A stretch of DNA of 64,000 nt from Bryobacterales bacterium (GCA_016713735.1 JADJOP010000034.1:62001-126000), one strand, 5' to 3'; shown: positions 1 to 9,599, numbered from the stretch's first letter. Numbers and translations are program-made. The notes: generated by a model from the sequence alone, not told the origin.

Positions 1-1
1 G

Positions 2-598
2 CAGGCGCATATCGACTATACGGCGGGCCTGTTCCACTTTCTGCAAACAGACGCGCGCGTGCCCGCCGAAATTCAGAAAGAGCTGAAGCGGTGGGGGCTC
101 TGCGCGGATGAGTTTGTCGACACCCATCACTGGCCGCACCAGCTCTATGTGCGCGAGGCGCGCCGACTGGTGGGCGATTGGGTGATGACGCAGAAGGACA
201 TTCAGTCAGAGCTGACGAAGGCGGATGTGATTGGCATGGGGAGCTACAACTCGGACTCGCACAATGTGCAGCGCTATGCGCAGCCGGATGGCATGGTGCA
301 GAACGAAGGGAATATGGAGGTCCGCGTGAGCCCCTACCAGATTCCGTATCGCGTGTTGTTGCCGAAGAGGAAAGAGGCGGCGAACCTTCTCGTGCCGGTG
401 TGCGTTTCCTCTTCGCATGTCACCTACTCGACGCTACGCATGGAGCCTGTGTATATGATCATGGGTCAGGCTGCGGGGCTGGCGGCGCGGATGGCGATTG
501 ACAAGAACGCCGCGGTACAGGATATTGACACGGCCGAACTCACCAAGAAGCTACGCGCTTACGGTGCGGTGATGGAATCGAAGGAGACACCTCAATGA
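2..598 (+). CDS. FAD-dependent oxidoreductase, C-terminal part (5' end outside window)
   Basis: The reading frame is already open at base 2 and runs to a TGA at 596-598, so this is the C-terminal ~198 residues of a longer protein. The end of the protein, with VCVSSSHVTYSTLRMEP followed by YMIMGQAAGLAARMAID, matches the closing part of the FAD-binding fold of the large FAD-dependent oxidoreductase family (pfam12831-like) common in Planctomycetes and Acidobacteria; there the last glycine/alanine-rich helix packs on the flavin. The dinucleotide-binding N-terminus is not in the window. Its stop overlaps the next start (ATGA), so it belongs to a translationally coupled operon with the PHP-like protein and the sulfatase. 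The substrate is unknown. Confidence 0.75.
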   Translation, partial: QAHIDYTAGLFHFLQTDARVPAEIQKELKRWGLCADEFVDTHHWPHQLYVREARRLVGDWVMTQKDIQSELTKADVIGMGSYNSDSHNVQRYAQPDGMVQNEGNMEVRVSPYQIPYRVLLPKRKEAANLLVPVCVSSSHVTYSTLRMEPVYMIMGQAAGLAARMAIDKNAAVQDIDTAELTKKLRAYGAVMESKETPQ

Positions 599-3426
599 AA
601 CTCCCCTCGTGGATTGGCGGCCTTGCCGCTGTGGGCGCCGGTGCGGCCTTGTGGCTGGTGCTGAAGCCCGACGTCGTGCTCTCCCAGGGCGCCGCCGCCA
701 AGCCGTCGCATCTGGCTGAGAATGTGGCGCAGGTGCGGGTCGAGCTTGGTTTGCTCGATCGTGCCGCGCGTTCCTGGAACGGCAAGTTGAGCGTGTCGGG
801 CGGTGAGATTCTGGCGGTGCGCAACTGGCGTCCGCGGCCGGGGGAATCCGTGTCTAATACGGCATGGACGCTGGCCACGTGGAAGGCTCCCAACTTCGTG
901 AAGCGGGCCTGGGAGAAGCCGTTCAACGAACCGCAGCTCACCTACATCCGCCAGCCTGGGGTGATCATTCAGGTGCGCGGATCGGCGGCCACTGCCGTCA
1001 ACGTTGAGACAACAGAGGGCTCGTTCGAGGTGAAGCCGTTTGCGATGGAGTTTGGCGCGGAGAAGCGAGAACTGGCGGGTCAGGTGAAAGTGGAGCGGAT
1101 CGCGGCGATGGAGAGCGTTTCGCACCCCGAGATGAACTCCGACTTTGCCACCGTCGCGGCCGCCGCCAACGGCGACCTGTGGACGGCGTGGGTGGAATAC
1201 GCGAACGACAAGAACGCGGTGATGGCGCGCCGCCAGTCAGGCGGCAGTTGGAGCGCGATTGAAAAGGTGTCGGGGGATCACACGGATGTCTTTCTGGTGA
1301 AGGCCGCGCGCGACGGCAAGGGCGGTGCGGTGTTCGTGTGGTCGGCGCAGGTGAACGGCAACTTCGATGTGTACGCCCGCCGTCACGATGGGCGCTCCTG
1401 GGGTTCGATTGAGCGGCTCAGCGAGGCTCCCCAGCCGGACATCTACGTCACGGCCACGACCGACGCCGAGGGCTCGGTGTGGGCGGCATGGCAGGGCTTC
1501 CGCAACGGGAAGTCGGACATCATCGCGCGTCGCTGGAACGGCTCCTGGCAGCCGGCGGAGACCGTTTCCACCAGCGCGGCGAACGACTGGCAGCCGGCGC
1601 TGGCCGCCGACAAGGCTGGCCGGGTGTATGCGGCCTGGGACACCTATGACAAGGGCAATTACGACATCATGGTGCGGCGTTGGGAAAAGGGAAGCTGGGC
1701 CGCGCCTGTGGCGATCGCCGATACGGGGAAGTACGAAGCCTACCCGTCGATTGCCTGTGACGGACAGAACCGGCTGTGGATCGCCTGGAACGAATCCGGA
1801 TTCGAATGGGGCAAGGACACCGGCTTTTTACCGAAGCTGGAGGGCACGGCGCTGTACTCGTGGCGCATTGTGAAGACGGCGGTGTTGACCAACGCAGGCC
1901 TACAGGAGCCGGCGGCGCGGTTTGAGGAGTCGATGCCGCAGGCGCTGCAGGGCTTCAATGACCTGCCATCACTCGCTGCCGACACAGACGGGCGCATCTG
2001 GATGACCTTCCGCCACCGCATGATCCGCCAGCCTGACATGCCCTCGGATACGCCGTTGCACAGGGCGAACTGGGAGATTTACATGACGCGTCCGGAGGGC
2101 TCAGGCTGGGCCCGGCCGGTACAGATGCCGGATTCCTTTGGGCGGCAGGACATGCGCACGGGCATCGCCGCCAAGCGCGATGGGCTGTACGTTGCCTATC
2201 CCTACGACCGGCGCGACTACGAAGACTACCTGTACCAGCGCGGTGAAGTGAACGTGGCCCGCATCCCGACGTCGACCGCCGGGGTGCCTCCGGTGCTGAA
2301 GCCGCTGCCGCGAGCCGAAATCAAGTGGTTTCCCATTCACCCCAATGAGCGCGCCGACCTGGACCGCATTCACAGCCATGTGATGACCATCGGCAACAGG
2401 CGGTTGAAGATCTACCGGGGCGACACGCACCGCCACACGGAGTTCTCCATGGATGGCAACAACGACGGCTCGCTGCTGGACACCTACCGTTATGCCATTG
2501 ATGCCGCTGAGCTCGACTTCCTGATGGTCAGCGAGCACAACGGCGCGGCGGGACCGGACGAGCCTTACATCAACTTCCTGCTCCAGCAGATGGCCGATGT
2601 CTTCCACGTGGCGGGCACGTTTGTACCGCTGTATGGCTACGAACGCAGCGTCGGCTACCCGAACGGACACCGCAACGTGATCTTCACCAAGCGCGGAATG
2701 CCGACGCTGCCGATTCCGAGGAGCGAGCAAAAGGGCGAGACTGGCGCCAAGCCGCTGTATGAGTATTTGAAGAAGTACAACGGCATTGCGATCAGCCACA
2801 CGTCGGCGTCGAACATGGGGACCGACTGGCGCGACAACGATCCCGAGGTCGAGCCGCTGGTGGAGATCTACCAGGGTGACCGCGTGTCGAACGAGTATCT
2901 GGGGGCACCGAAGGCAGCCAACGCCGAGAACCCCAACTCGGCGCCCGGCGGATTCCGCCCGGCCGGCTATGTGTGGAACGCCTGGGCCAAGGGTTACAAG
3001 CTCGGGGTGCAGGCCAGCTCCGATCATCTTTCGACGCACATCTCCTACGCTTGCACGCTGGCCGAGGAGTTTACGCGCGACGGTCTGCTCAGCGCCATGA
3101 AACGCCGCCAGAGCTACGGAGCGACGGATAACCTGATACTCGATTACCGGATTGCCACCAACACGGCGGAGCACCTGCAAGGCTCGATCCTCGAAGAGAA
3201 GGGGCCGTTCCGGCTGAAAGTGAAGGTCACCGGGACGAAGCCGATCCGGCAGATCGACATCATCCGCAGCAACACGTTCCTGATGACGACGCATCCCAAC
3301 AAGTTGGAGGCTGAGCTCACGTTCCAGGATGGCCAGCCGCTGGCGGGTGAGAGCTACTACTATGTGCGCGTCCAGCAGCACGACGACCAGATCGCCTGGT
3401 CGAGTCCGATCTGGATCAAACGGTAA
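595..3426 (+). CDS. Exported beta-propeller protein with C-terminal PHP-like (DUF3604-type) metal-dependent domain
   Basis: 943 residues. The N-terminus (KLPSWIGGLAAVGAGAALWLVL) is a signal or anchor segment. About residues 170-400 hold at least four imperfect repeats of ~55 residues, each with an AW or VW strand, a D/N-rich turn, a (V/I)xxRR strand and a GSW strand, as in sialidase-like propellers. The C-terminal third begins with GDTHRHTEFSMDG at residue 609, followed by SEHN at 646-649, ISHTSAS around 733 and SSDHLSTH at 808-815. These His/Asp/Glu sites resemble the metal site of PHP and DUF3604 proteins. ATG overlaps the upstream stop by four bases. The likely role is extracytoplasmic hydrolysis of a phosphorylated or glycan substrate, but no specific reaction can be assigned. 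Confidence 0.7.
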   Translation: MKLPSWIGGLAAVGAGAALWLVLKPDVVLSQGAAAKPSHLAENVAQVRVELGLLDRAARSWNGKLSVSGGEILAVRNWRPRPGESVSNTAWTLATWKAPNFVKRAWEKPFNEPQLTYIRQPGVIIQVRGSAATAVNVETTEGSFEVKPFAMEFGAEKRELAGQVKVERIAAMESVSHPEMNSDFATVAAAANGDLWTAWVEYANDKNAVMARRQSGGSWSAIEKVSGDHTDVFLVKAARDGKGGAVFVWSAQVNGNFDVYARRHDGRSWGSIERLSEAPQPDIYVTATTDAEGSVWAAWQGFRNGKSDIIARRWNGSWQPAETVSTSAANDWQPALAADKAGRVYAAWDTYDKGNYDIMVRRWEKGSWAAPVAIADTGKYEAYPSIACDGQNRLWIAWNESGFEWGKDTGFLPKLEGTALYSWRIVKTAVLTNAGLQEPAARFEESMPQALQGFNDLPSLAADTDGRIWMTFRHRMIRQPDMPSDTPLHRANWEIYMTRPEGSGWARPVQMPDSFGRQDMRTGIAAKRDGLYVAYPYDRRDYEDYLYQRGEVNVARIPTSTAGVPPVLKPLPRAEIKWFPIHPNERADLDRIHSHVMTIGNRRLKIYRGDTHRHTEFSMDGNNDGSLLDTYRYAIDAAELDFLMVSEHNGAAGPDEPYINFLLQQMADVFHVAGTFVPLYGYERSVGYPNGHRNVIFTKRGMPTLPIPRSEQKGETGAKPLYEYLKKYNGIAISHTSASNMGTDWRDNDPEVEPLVEIYQGDRVSNEYLGAPKAANAENPNSAPGGFRPAGYVWNAWAKGYKLGVQASSDHLSTHISYACTLAEEFTRDGLLSAMKRRQSYGATDNLILDYRIATNTAEHLQGSILEEKGPFRLKVKVTGTKPIRQIDIIRSNTFLMTTHPNKLEAELTFQDGQPLAGESYYYVRVQQHDDQIAWSSPIWIKR

Positions 3427-4778
3427 TGCGCCGCCGCGAACTGTTGGCTACCCCGCTTGCCGCCGCTGCCGCTGTGCAGGGGCAGCCGGCCTCACCGCCG
3501 AACATCGTCTTCCTGATCTCGGACGATCACTCAGCGCCCGACCTGGGTTGCATGGGCAACAGCGCGATCCGTACGCCCCACCTGGACCGTATGGCGGCCG
3601 ATGGGATGCGCTTTACCAGGTGCTTCGTTGCCTCGCCGCAGTGCAGCCCAAACCGCTCGGCGATTCTCACCGGATGCGCGCCTCACACGACGTCGACCTC
3701 ACGGCTGCACACGCCGATGCCCGACTGGGAGCCGAGCGTGCTCGAACCGCTGAAGCAGCGCGGCTATTTCGCCGGAGCGTTTCGTAAGGTCCATCAGGGG
3801 GCCGCGTTTGACAAGCGGTGGGATTTCTACGGAGACGCACGCGCACCGTTTTCCGCCTTCTTCGACAAACGCCCGAAGGACCGCCCCTTCTTCCTTCACG
3901 TCGGGTTCACCGACCCGCACCGGCCGTATGCGCCCGGCGCCGTCACTCCGCCGCATGATCCGGCTCACATGCATGTGCCGGCGTTCCTGCCCGACACACC
4001 GGATGTCCGCAAGGACCTCGCCTTCTACCACGACGAGATCTCGCGCATGGACTCTGAGTGCGGGCAGGTGTTGGCACTGCTTCGCCAGCACGGGCTGGAA
4101 GAGAACACGCTGGTGATCTTCACGGGCGACAACGGTATGCCGTTCCCCCGCGCCAAGGGCACCTGCTACGACCCCGGCATCCACGTCCCCCTGCTGGCGC
4201 GCTGGCCCGGACGCATCGCTGCCGGCGTGGTGCGGCAGCAACTGATCTCACACGTGGACCTCGCACCCACCTGGCTCACGGCCGCCGGGTTGCCGGTTCC
4301 CGGCAAAATGCAAGGCCGGAGTTTCCTCAATCTCCTCACCAACGCCGGCTCCTATGCCGAGCGCGACACGGTGTTCAGCGAGCGCAACTGGCACGATAAC
4401 TTTGACCCCATCCGGTCGGTGCGGACCGCGACGCATAAGTTGATCTTCAACGCCGCCCCGCACTTCCCTTATCGCCCCGCGCTGGACCTGGAAAACAGCC
4501 TCAGCTGGGCGAGCATTCTCGAAGAGGGCCGCCGTGGCCGACTCAAGCCGGAACTCAAACAGATGCTGCACCCGACGCGGCCCTTGCTCGAACTCTACGA
4601 CCTCACCGCCGATCCGAACGAGTTCCAGAATCTCGCCACATCGATACCGCACTCCGAAATACTGTCGGATATGACCTCGCGCCTGAGTACATGGATGGAG
4701 GAGACGCTCGACTTCCTCCCCCCTGGACGCATCCGCCGCGGGCAGCCCGGCACGCGTGATTGGCCGTTGAATCTGTAG
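3426..4778 (+). CDS. Exported sulfatase (formylglycine type)
   Basis: 450 residues. The N-terminus MRRRELLATPLAAAAA looks like a short Tat-type signal with an Arg cluster. After it comes NIVFLISDDH, where Asp33-Asp34 are the usual calcium ligands. Cys73 lies in CSPNRSAILTG, the C-x-P-x-R signature whose Cys is oxidised to formylglycine. FTGDNG supplies the later Asp/Asn metal ligands. Length and order fit S1-type arylsulfatases and choline-sulfatase-like enzymes. The start shares one base with the preceding stop (TAATG). With the FAD oxidoreductase and propeller/PHP protein upstream, it suggests degradation of a sulfated polymer. An FGE or anSME maturation enzyme must be encoded elsewhere. 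Confidence 0.9.
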   Translation: MRRRELLATPLAAAAAVQGQPASPPNIVFLISDDHSAPDLGCMGNSAIRTPHLDRMAADGMRFTRCFVASPQCSPNRSAILTGCAPHTTSTSRLHTPMPDWEPSVLEPLKQRGYFAGAFRKVHQGAAFDKRWDFYGDARAPFSAFFDKRPKDRPFFLHVGFTDPHRPYAPGAVTPPHDPAHMHVPAFLPDTPDVRKDLAFYHDEISRMDSECGQVLALLRQHGLEENTLVIFTGDNGMPFPRAKGTCYDPGIHVPLLARWPGRIAAGVVRQQLISHVDLAPTWLTAAGLPVPGKMQGRSFLNLLTNAGSYAERDTVFSERNWHDNFDPIRSVRTATHKLIFNAAPHFPYRPALDLENSLSWASILEEGRRGRLKPELKQMLHPTRPLLELYDLTADPNEFQNLATSIPHSEILSDMTSRLSTWMEETLDFLPPGRIRRGQPGTRDWPLNL

Positions 4779-4885
4779 GCAACTCTACACCCAACCTGTG
4801 TGCAGGAACACCCAGTTAAATTGTCGAATCTCTCTGCTACAGGAACTTCATTTTTGGTCGAACAAGTGCACAGAGGTACTGTGCC

Positions 4886-5500
4886 GTGCGGTTGTACGTT
4901 GTTTGCGTGGCCTGGTTAGCGGTTGCCGGTGTGCTCCCCGCGCAGGATCCGGTTGTCGTCCTGCTCCAGTTTGATGAGAAACCATCCCTTTCCGTAGTCA
5001 ACGCGCTTCACGAGGAGTTGGAATCACTCTTCGAGGGCGCAGGCATCCGGCTTGATCTCCGTCACATCGAGAAGCGTCCGTTGAGGCGGAAGCACGAACG
5101 AGCCGCGGTGATTCATTTTTCCAAAGGTTGTGCGCCGCCCATTGTGATCCGGAGGCATGAGGCCGAGGTGAGGACTCTAGCCCACGTCCATCAGGCGGGC
5201 AAACGAGTGCTTGACCTGGTGGAAGTGAATTGCCGCAATGTGTCCGAGTACATTTCCACCGCGATCACGACTTCCGATCTGGGACGGCTGGAGATGCTCT
5301 ATGGCCGCGCGCTGGCGCGCGTGGTCTCGCATGAACTGCTGCACTGGATGTTGAACGAGAGCAAGCACACCAGGTCGCGGCTGTTCTGCCCGCACGTGCA
5401 GGCACGGGATCTAATCGCGGAAGGCGTAACCCTCGAGCATGGCGAAATTGCCCGCTTGCGCCGGTTTGCCACCGAAAGCGCCGTCGCTGGTGGACTGTAA
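4886..5500 (+). CDS. Secreted HExxH putative metalloprotease, copy 1
   Basis: 204 residues from a GTG start with AGAGG about nine bases upstream. The N-terminus RLYVVCVAWLAVAGVLPAQ is a Sec signal peptide ending in an A-Q cleavage context. The zinc-protease motif is VVSHELLHW, with His149, Glu150 and His153. Nothing outside this motif matches a family I recognise, and the third zinc ligand cannot be fixed by eye. The next gene is a clear paralogue: the blocks GRALARVVSHELLHW and QARDLIAEGVTL line up with GRALGRVIAHEIFHW and SARTLLADHATF. Protease activity is inferred only from HExxH plus secretion. Confidence 0.6.
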   Translation: MRLYVVCVAWLAVAGVLPAQDPVVVLLQFDEKPSLSVVNALHEELESLFEGAGIRLDLRHIEKRPLRRKHERAAVIHFSKGCAPPIVIRRHEAEVRTLAHVHQAGKRVLDLVEVNCRNVSEYISTAITTSDLGRLEMLYGRALARVVSHELLHWMLNESKHTRSRLFCPHVQARDLIAEGVTLEHGEIARLRRFATESAVAGGL

Positions 5501-5582
5501 AGCGGCCATTTTCCATTCCTTTACCTGAGGCACACCGCACGATTACTCGGCCGCCGCAAGATGAGGCTGGAGGGTGACTGTC

Positions 5583-6161
5583 ATGCGGATGGCACTCCTG
5601 CTGGCCGGGCTCTGTCTCTCTACACCCGTATCCCATGCGCAAATTGCGCTACTGGCTGCGTTTGAACACCCATGCGGGAGCGCATCGACGGAGGCAATGG
5701 GACGGGAACTGATCAGGTTGTTTGCCTTGGCCGGTAGTGAGATCGCGGTTCACCAGGATGCGCCAAAGGTCTACCTGGGTTCACCTCGCCATGTTCTGTA
5801 TGTCGCGTTTACGGGGCGCTGCGAGTTCACCGTGCAGATCGCTCCCAGAACGTCCCAGCGTGTGCTGGCGCGGCTGGCCACGGTGGATGGAAAACTCCAA
5901 CCCTTGATGACGGTCGACTGTGACGCTGTAGCGGAAACCATCGCTTCGCACATGGCCGGTGGCGACCTGAAACGCGGCGATGAACTGCTCGGACGCGCGC
6001 TGGGGCGTGTGATCGCGCATGAGATTTTTCACTGGGTGGCCCACCAGGTGAACCACAACCACTCCGAGCTGTTCTCGGAAGCAATGAGCGCCAGAACCCT
6101 GCTTGCCGACCACGCCACATTCGATCCCGGCGAACTGCAACTGCTCCGTGTCAACCGCTAA
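5583..6161 (+). CDS. Secreted HExxH putative metalloprotease, copy 2
   Basis: 192 residues from ATG 5583, chosen because GGAGG at 5569-5573 sits nine bases upstream; a GTG at 5574 would butt against that site. There is a signal peptide (RMALLLAGLCLSTPVSHAQ). HEIFH at residues 146-150 is the zinc motif, and the region around it aligns with the 4886-5500 protein. Both copies also share an N-terminal I/V-rich strand after the signal peptide. Its last 11 bases overlap the convergent permease gene. As with copy 1, function beyond zinc binding is unknown. This is a tandem duplication with considerable divergence. Confidence 0.6.
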   Translation: MRMALLLAGLCLSTPVSHAQIALLAAFEHPCGSASTEAMGRELIRLFALAGSEIAVHQDAPKVYLGSPRHVLYVAFTGRCEFTVQIAPRTSQRVLARLATVDGKLQPLMTVDCDAVAETIASHMAGGDLKRGDELLGRALGRVIAHEIFHWVAHQVNHNHSELFSEAMSARTLLADHATFDPGELQLLRVNR

Positions 6162-7758
6162 CGGGGCCGTCGCCCTGGCTAAGGGTGGTGACCAGGGCAT
6201 CCTTGCGGGCTTCGGCGGCGTGGACAGTGGAATCGAGCGCGACCCAATAGACGGTAGCCGCCAGGGCGGCATCGAAGGCCAACATGCCGTAGAATGCCGC
6301 TTCGCTTTCGAAGGCAAACCGGGCGAGGTAGGCAAGGGCGATGGGAATGCTCAGCACAGGGTAAGCAAACATGAGCATGGCCTGCATCTTGCCCGCTGCC
6401 GAGCGGCGCCAGGACTGGGCCGGATCGACGGGACGCGGGTAGTAAACCGAGGCGAGGTTCCCCAGCGCAATGAGATAGACCGCCAGAATGAAGGCGACGA
6501 TGTAGGACTCGGCCAGTTTGCCTGCGGTGATGGGCATGCGGAACAGGGCGCAGACGAGGGTGACGGCCGTGATCTCCAAGAAGACGAAGATCGCCGAGGC
6601 GATGTTCTTGCCCACCAGAACCATTCCGATGGGCACGGGGGTGACGTAGTAGAGCTGGGCGGCCGCGCGGTCGAAACCGAAGGTGTTCCAGAAGCTCACC
6701 TCGCCGAGCAGCATGAGGGCGTAGACGGTGACAAATGTCAGGTAGTTGGAAGCAAAGACGGAGTTGCTGTTGCCGCTGCGCAGTGCCATGGGAAGCCACA
6801 CGAGGAGCCCGAAGGTGAACCCCATGAGAAAGACCAGCCGGAAGCGTGGGGAGCGGCTGAGGAAGCGGAGCTCCTTTTCCACCAGTGCGCCGAGAGGGTC
6901 GGGGAGGACGGCGCCGGGAAGCTGGAACAGGCGGTCGTACCAGGGTGGGCCCTCGGGCTTGGCCGGTGAGCGGGTGGCGCGTTCAGCGGCGGCGTCAACG
7001 CGAAAGCCGAGCTCAAACTGCGATCGTCCGAACGCGTAGGCAACGCCGACCCAAACCAGCAAAATCCCAGCCGCTGGCCAACTCCACTCGCCGCCCGCCA
7101 GCCGTGCGGTGGCTGACCAGGGCCACGCCAGGAACGAGGTGTACTCGAACAGGCGTGTGAGCCTGGCCGGGGCGTCGCGGAGCATGAGGAGCTGGGGCAG
7201 GCCGGCGAGAAGGACCACCAGCAGAATTCCGATTTCGCGCGTGCGCCGTTTGGACATGAGGCGCGTCAGAAGGTCGCGCAGACCGGCTGAGAGGCAGAGG
7301 TTGAGGGCGGTGAACGGAAGGAAGGCCAGGACGCTCCAGAAGGGAATCGCCGGGTTGCGCAGCAGGCCGAGAGAGGCCCCGAGCAAGAGAAGCACCATCT
7401 CGATGCCGGTAGTGAAGCGGAGCAGCACTTCTAGGCCAAACAGCTGAGAGCGGCTGATGGGATAGACGGCGAGGCGCTTCAGGTCGAGCGCCGCGCCGGC
7501 CGAGGCGAGCATGAGCGGCACCAACTGCCAGTAAAGGAATGCCGCCAGAAGCCCCGGCGCGAGAATGCGCCGGATCAGGGGGAGCTTGGAGCCATCGGCA
7601 AAGAGAATGGAAAGCGAAATCGCTCCTAGGCCGACCAGGCCGTACCAAGCCAGGGAGGCGATGAGGGCCACCCAGAAGCCGGCCTGATTGCCACGCGAAT
7701 AGAAGTTAAGCAGAGTGCGGACCTGAGCCCAGAGGATTGCCCGCGTCTGCCCCAGCAT
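6151..7758 (-). CDS. ABC transporter permease, multi-span membrane subunit
   Basis: 535 residues from the ATG at 7758; the open frame extends further upstream, but that part overlaps the ATPase gene. The protein has many hydrophobic segments, starting with WVALIASLAWYGLVGLGAISL and including FLYWQLVPLMLASAGAAL, GILLVVLLAGLPQLLML, LVFLMGFTFGLLVWLPMAL and a C-terminal pair. It resembles large permeases of ABC-2 type efflux systems. It starts five bases after the ATPase stop, so the two are co-translated. Its 3' end overlaps the HExxH copy 2 gene tail to tail by 11 bases. Substrate unknown. Confidence 0.75.
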   Translation of the reverse strand: MLGQTRAILWAQVRTLLNFYSRGNQAGFWVALIASLAWYGLVGLGAISLSILFADGSKLPLIRRILAPGLLAAFLYWQLVPLMLASAGAALDLKRLAVYPISRSQLFGLEVLLRFTTGIEMVLLLLGASLGLLRNPAIPFWSVLAFLPFTALNLCLSAGLRDLLTRLMSKRRTREIGILLVVLLAGLPQLLMLRDAPARLTRLFEYTSFLAWPWSATARLAGGEWSWPAAGILLVWVGVAYAFGRSQFELGFRVDAAAERATRSPAKPEGPPWYDRLFQLPGAVLPDPLGALVEKELRFLSRSPRFRLVFLMGFTFGLLVWLPMALRSGNSNSVFASNYLTFVTVYALMLLGEVSFWNTFGFDRAAAQLYYVTPVPIGMVLVGKNIASAIFVFLEITAVTLVCALFRMPITAGKLAESYIVAFILAVYLIALGNLASVYYPRPVDPAQSWRRSAAGKMQAMLMFAYPVLSIPIALAYLARFAFESEAAFYGMLAFDAALAATVYWVALDSTVHAAEARKDALVTTLSQGDGPVSG

Positions 7759-7763
7759 GGTGA

Positions 7764-8546
7764 TTAGCTCAACCAGTCCAGCGTTTCGGTTTGCCGGTCG
7801 GCTCCGACGACGCGCACGAAGGCGTCTTCCAGGGATTGCGAGGAACCGCGCAGGTCGGCCATGTTGGTTTCCATGACCACCTTTCCTTCGGCGATGATGG
7901 CGACGCGCTCGCACAGGCGTTCGACGACTTCGAGCACGTGGGAGGTGAGGAAGATGGTGGCGCCCTGGCGCACTTGGTCGAGCAGGATATCCTTCATAAG
8001 CCGTGCTCCGACGGCGTCGACGCCCTCGAAGGGCTCGTCCATGAGGAACAGCTGGGGGCGGTGAATGAGGGCGGCGGCCATGGCGCAGCGTTTGCGCATG
8101 CCCTTGGAGTATTCGGCGATGAGTTTTCTTGGCTGCCCGTCCAGTTCAAACAGGGCCAGCAATTCCCGTGCCCGTTCCCGGGCGAGCTCGCGGGGGAGCT
8201 TGTACATGCGGCCGACGAACTCGATGAATTCGAACCCGGTGAGGTGGTCAAACAGGAGGGACTCATCGGGCACCAGGCCGGTGCTGGCGCGGATGGCGTT
8301 CATCTGTTCGGGAGCGGCTTCCGAGAGCGGAATGCCGAGCATCGAGATTTCGCCCGAAGTCGGGGGAGTGAGGCCCATCAACATCTTGATGGTGGTGGTT
8401 TTGCCTGCCCCGTTAGGACCGAGGAAGCCGAAGAAGGAGCCGCGGGGAACCTCCAGATTCAGGCCGTCGACGGCCGCCTTGCTGCCATACACCTTGCGCA
8501 ATTCGCGTATTTGGATGGCCGGCAGCGCGTTGTCCACTGCTTCCAT
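7764..8546 (-). CDS. ABC transporter ATP-binding protein
   Basis: 260 residues from ATG 8546. Walker A is GPNGAGKTTTIK, the signature is EYSKGMRKRCAMAAAL and Walker B is LFLMDEPFEGVD, followed by the switch-His region LTSHVLEVVER. The sequence IQIRELRKVYGSKAAVDGLN at the start and the overall length fit the CcmA/DrrA-type family of ABC-2 exporters. It is the first gene of a two-gene operon with the permease at 6151-7758. It is divergent from the HDOD gene; the 141-base gap presumably holds promoters for both, but none is convincing by eye. Confidence 0.88.
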   Translation of the reverse strand: MEAVDNALPAIQIRELRKVYGSKAAVDGLNLEVPRGSFFGFLGPNGAGKTTTIKMLMGLTPPTSGEISMLGIPLSEAAPEQMNAIRASTGLVPDESLLFDHLTGFEFIEFVGRMYKLPRELARERARELLALFELDGQPRKLIAEYSKGMRKRCAMAAALIHRPQLFLMDEPFEGVDAVGARLMKDILLDQVRQGATIFLTSHVLEVVERLCERVAIIAEGKVVMETNMADLRGSSQSLEDAFVRVVGADRQTETLDWLS

Positions 8547-8687
8547 TATGGCAACCCGCGAGAGGGGCTCCAGCGGGCTGGGCGGAGGCCAGGCGCAGCG
8601 ACGGGTTAAGCACGCGCCGCTGACGGGTGAACCACCGTATCCCACGGGCTGTAGATTCCCTCTCATCCACCCTGCGCCGGCCGATGA

Positions 8688-9599
8688 GTGAATACGGTGG
8701 AACGCACAATGAGCCTTTCCGTGCAGGAACGAATCGAACCAGGTGGCAGAATGACGCATGGGATACAGGAGAAAGCCCTTGGGCAGCTCGGCAAACTCCC
8801 TCCCTTCTCCCCGGTCCTCACCAGGTTGATGGCCTCGCTTGCCGACGAGGACGTGAGCTTCAGCGAGATTGCCGGCTGCATTGAAAAGGACACTGTGCTG
8901 GCTGGCAACATGCTGCGCCTGGTGAACTCCGCGCTCTACGGGCTGCGCGGGACGGTGAACTCCGTGCGCCATGCGGTGTCGCTGCTGGGACTTTCGCGCA
9001 TCCGCAACACGGCGATGTCGATTTCGCTCGGCCAGTTGTATCTGAAGCTGAACACGCACCCGCAGTGGTCGCACCGGCAATTCAACATGCGTTCCATTTC
9101 CGAAGCGCTCATGGCGGACCAACTGGCGCAGCAATTGGAAGTCGATTATCCGGAAGGGGGATTTGCGGCGGGATTGCTCCATCACCTTGGCCTTCTGCTG
9201 GCGGCGATTGCGATTCAGGCCGAGTTTGAGCAGGTCCGCGTCGGTTACGCCGATGGCACGCGGTCACTGGAGGAGTGTGAGTGGATGTACTGGGGGTTTT
9301 CCCACACCGAGCTGACTGGGGGCATCCTGCGGGAATGGAATCTGCCCAAGCCCATTCAGGCAGCCGTACGGACGGACCTGCCCATCCCCGCCAACGCCAC
9401 ACCGGCGCCGTTGTCGAAGCTCGTTCTGGCGGCCTCGCGGTTGAGTGACCGGCTGGCCGTGCCGCTGCAGCCATGGATGAGGCAGCCGGAAGGCCTGCCA
9501 ATGGAAATTTTCGAGGAGCTCCGCCTGGAAGCCAAAGCGGAAAAGATCCTGGAGCGGTTCCACGCCGAGTTCGACGCCATCCGCAGCTTCTTTCACTAG
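8688..9599 (+). CDS. HDOD-domain signalling protein
   Basis: 303 residues from GTG 8688 (an ATG at 8709 is an equally possible start). The HDOD core spans about residues 30-230: LPPFSPVLTRLMASLADEDV, then the IEKDTVLAGNMLRLVNSALYG block typical of HDOD, AVSLLGLSRIRNTAMS, the degraded metal site LLHHLGLLLA, and GGILREWNLPKPI. HDOD domains are non-catalytic relatives of HD phosphohydrolases, often linked to c-di-GMP, chemotaxis or stress signalling. There is no partner output domain, so this is a stand-alone HDOD protein. It is cytoplasmic. Confidence 0.85.
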   Translation: MNTVERTMSLSVQERIEPGGRMTHGIQEKALGQLGKLPPFSPVLTRLMASLADEDVSFSEIAGCIEKDTVLAGNMLRLVNSALYGLRGTVNSVRHAVSLLGLSRIRNTAMSISLGQLYLKLNTHPQWSHRQFNMRSISEALMADQLAQQLEVDYPEGGFAAGLLHHLGLLLAAIAIQAEFEQVRVGYADGTRSLEECEWMYWGFSHTELTGGILREWNLPKPIQAAVRTDLPIPANATPAPLSKLVLAASRLSDRLAVPLQPWMRQPEGLPMEIFEELRLEAKAEKILERFHAEFDAIRSFFH

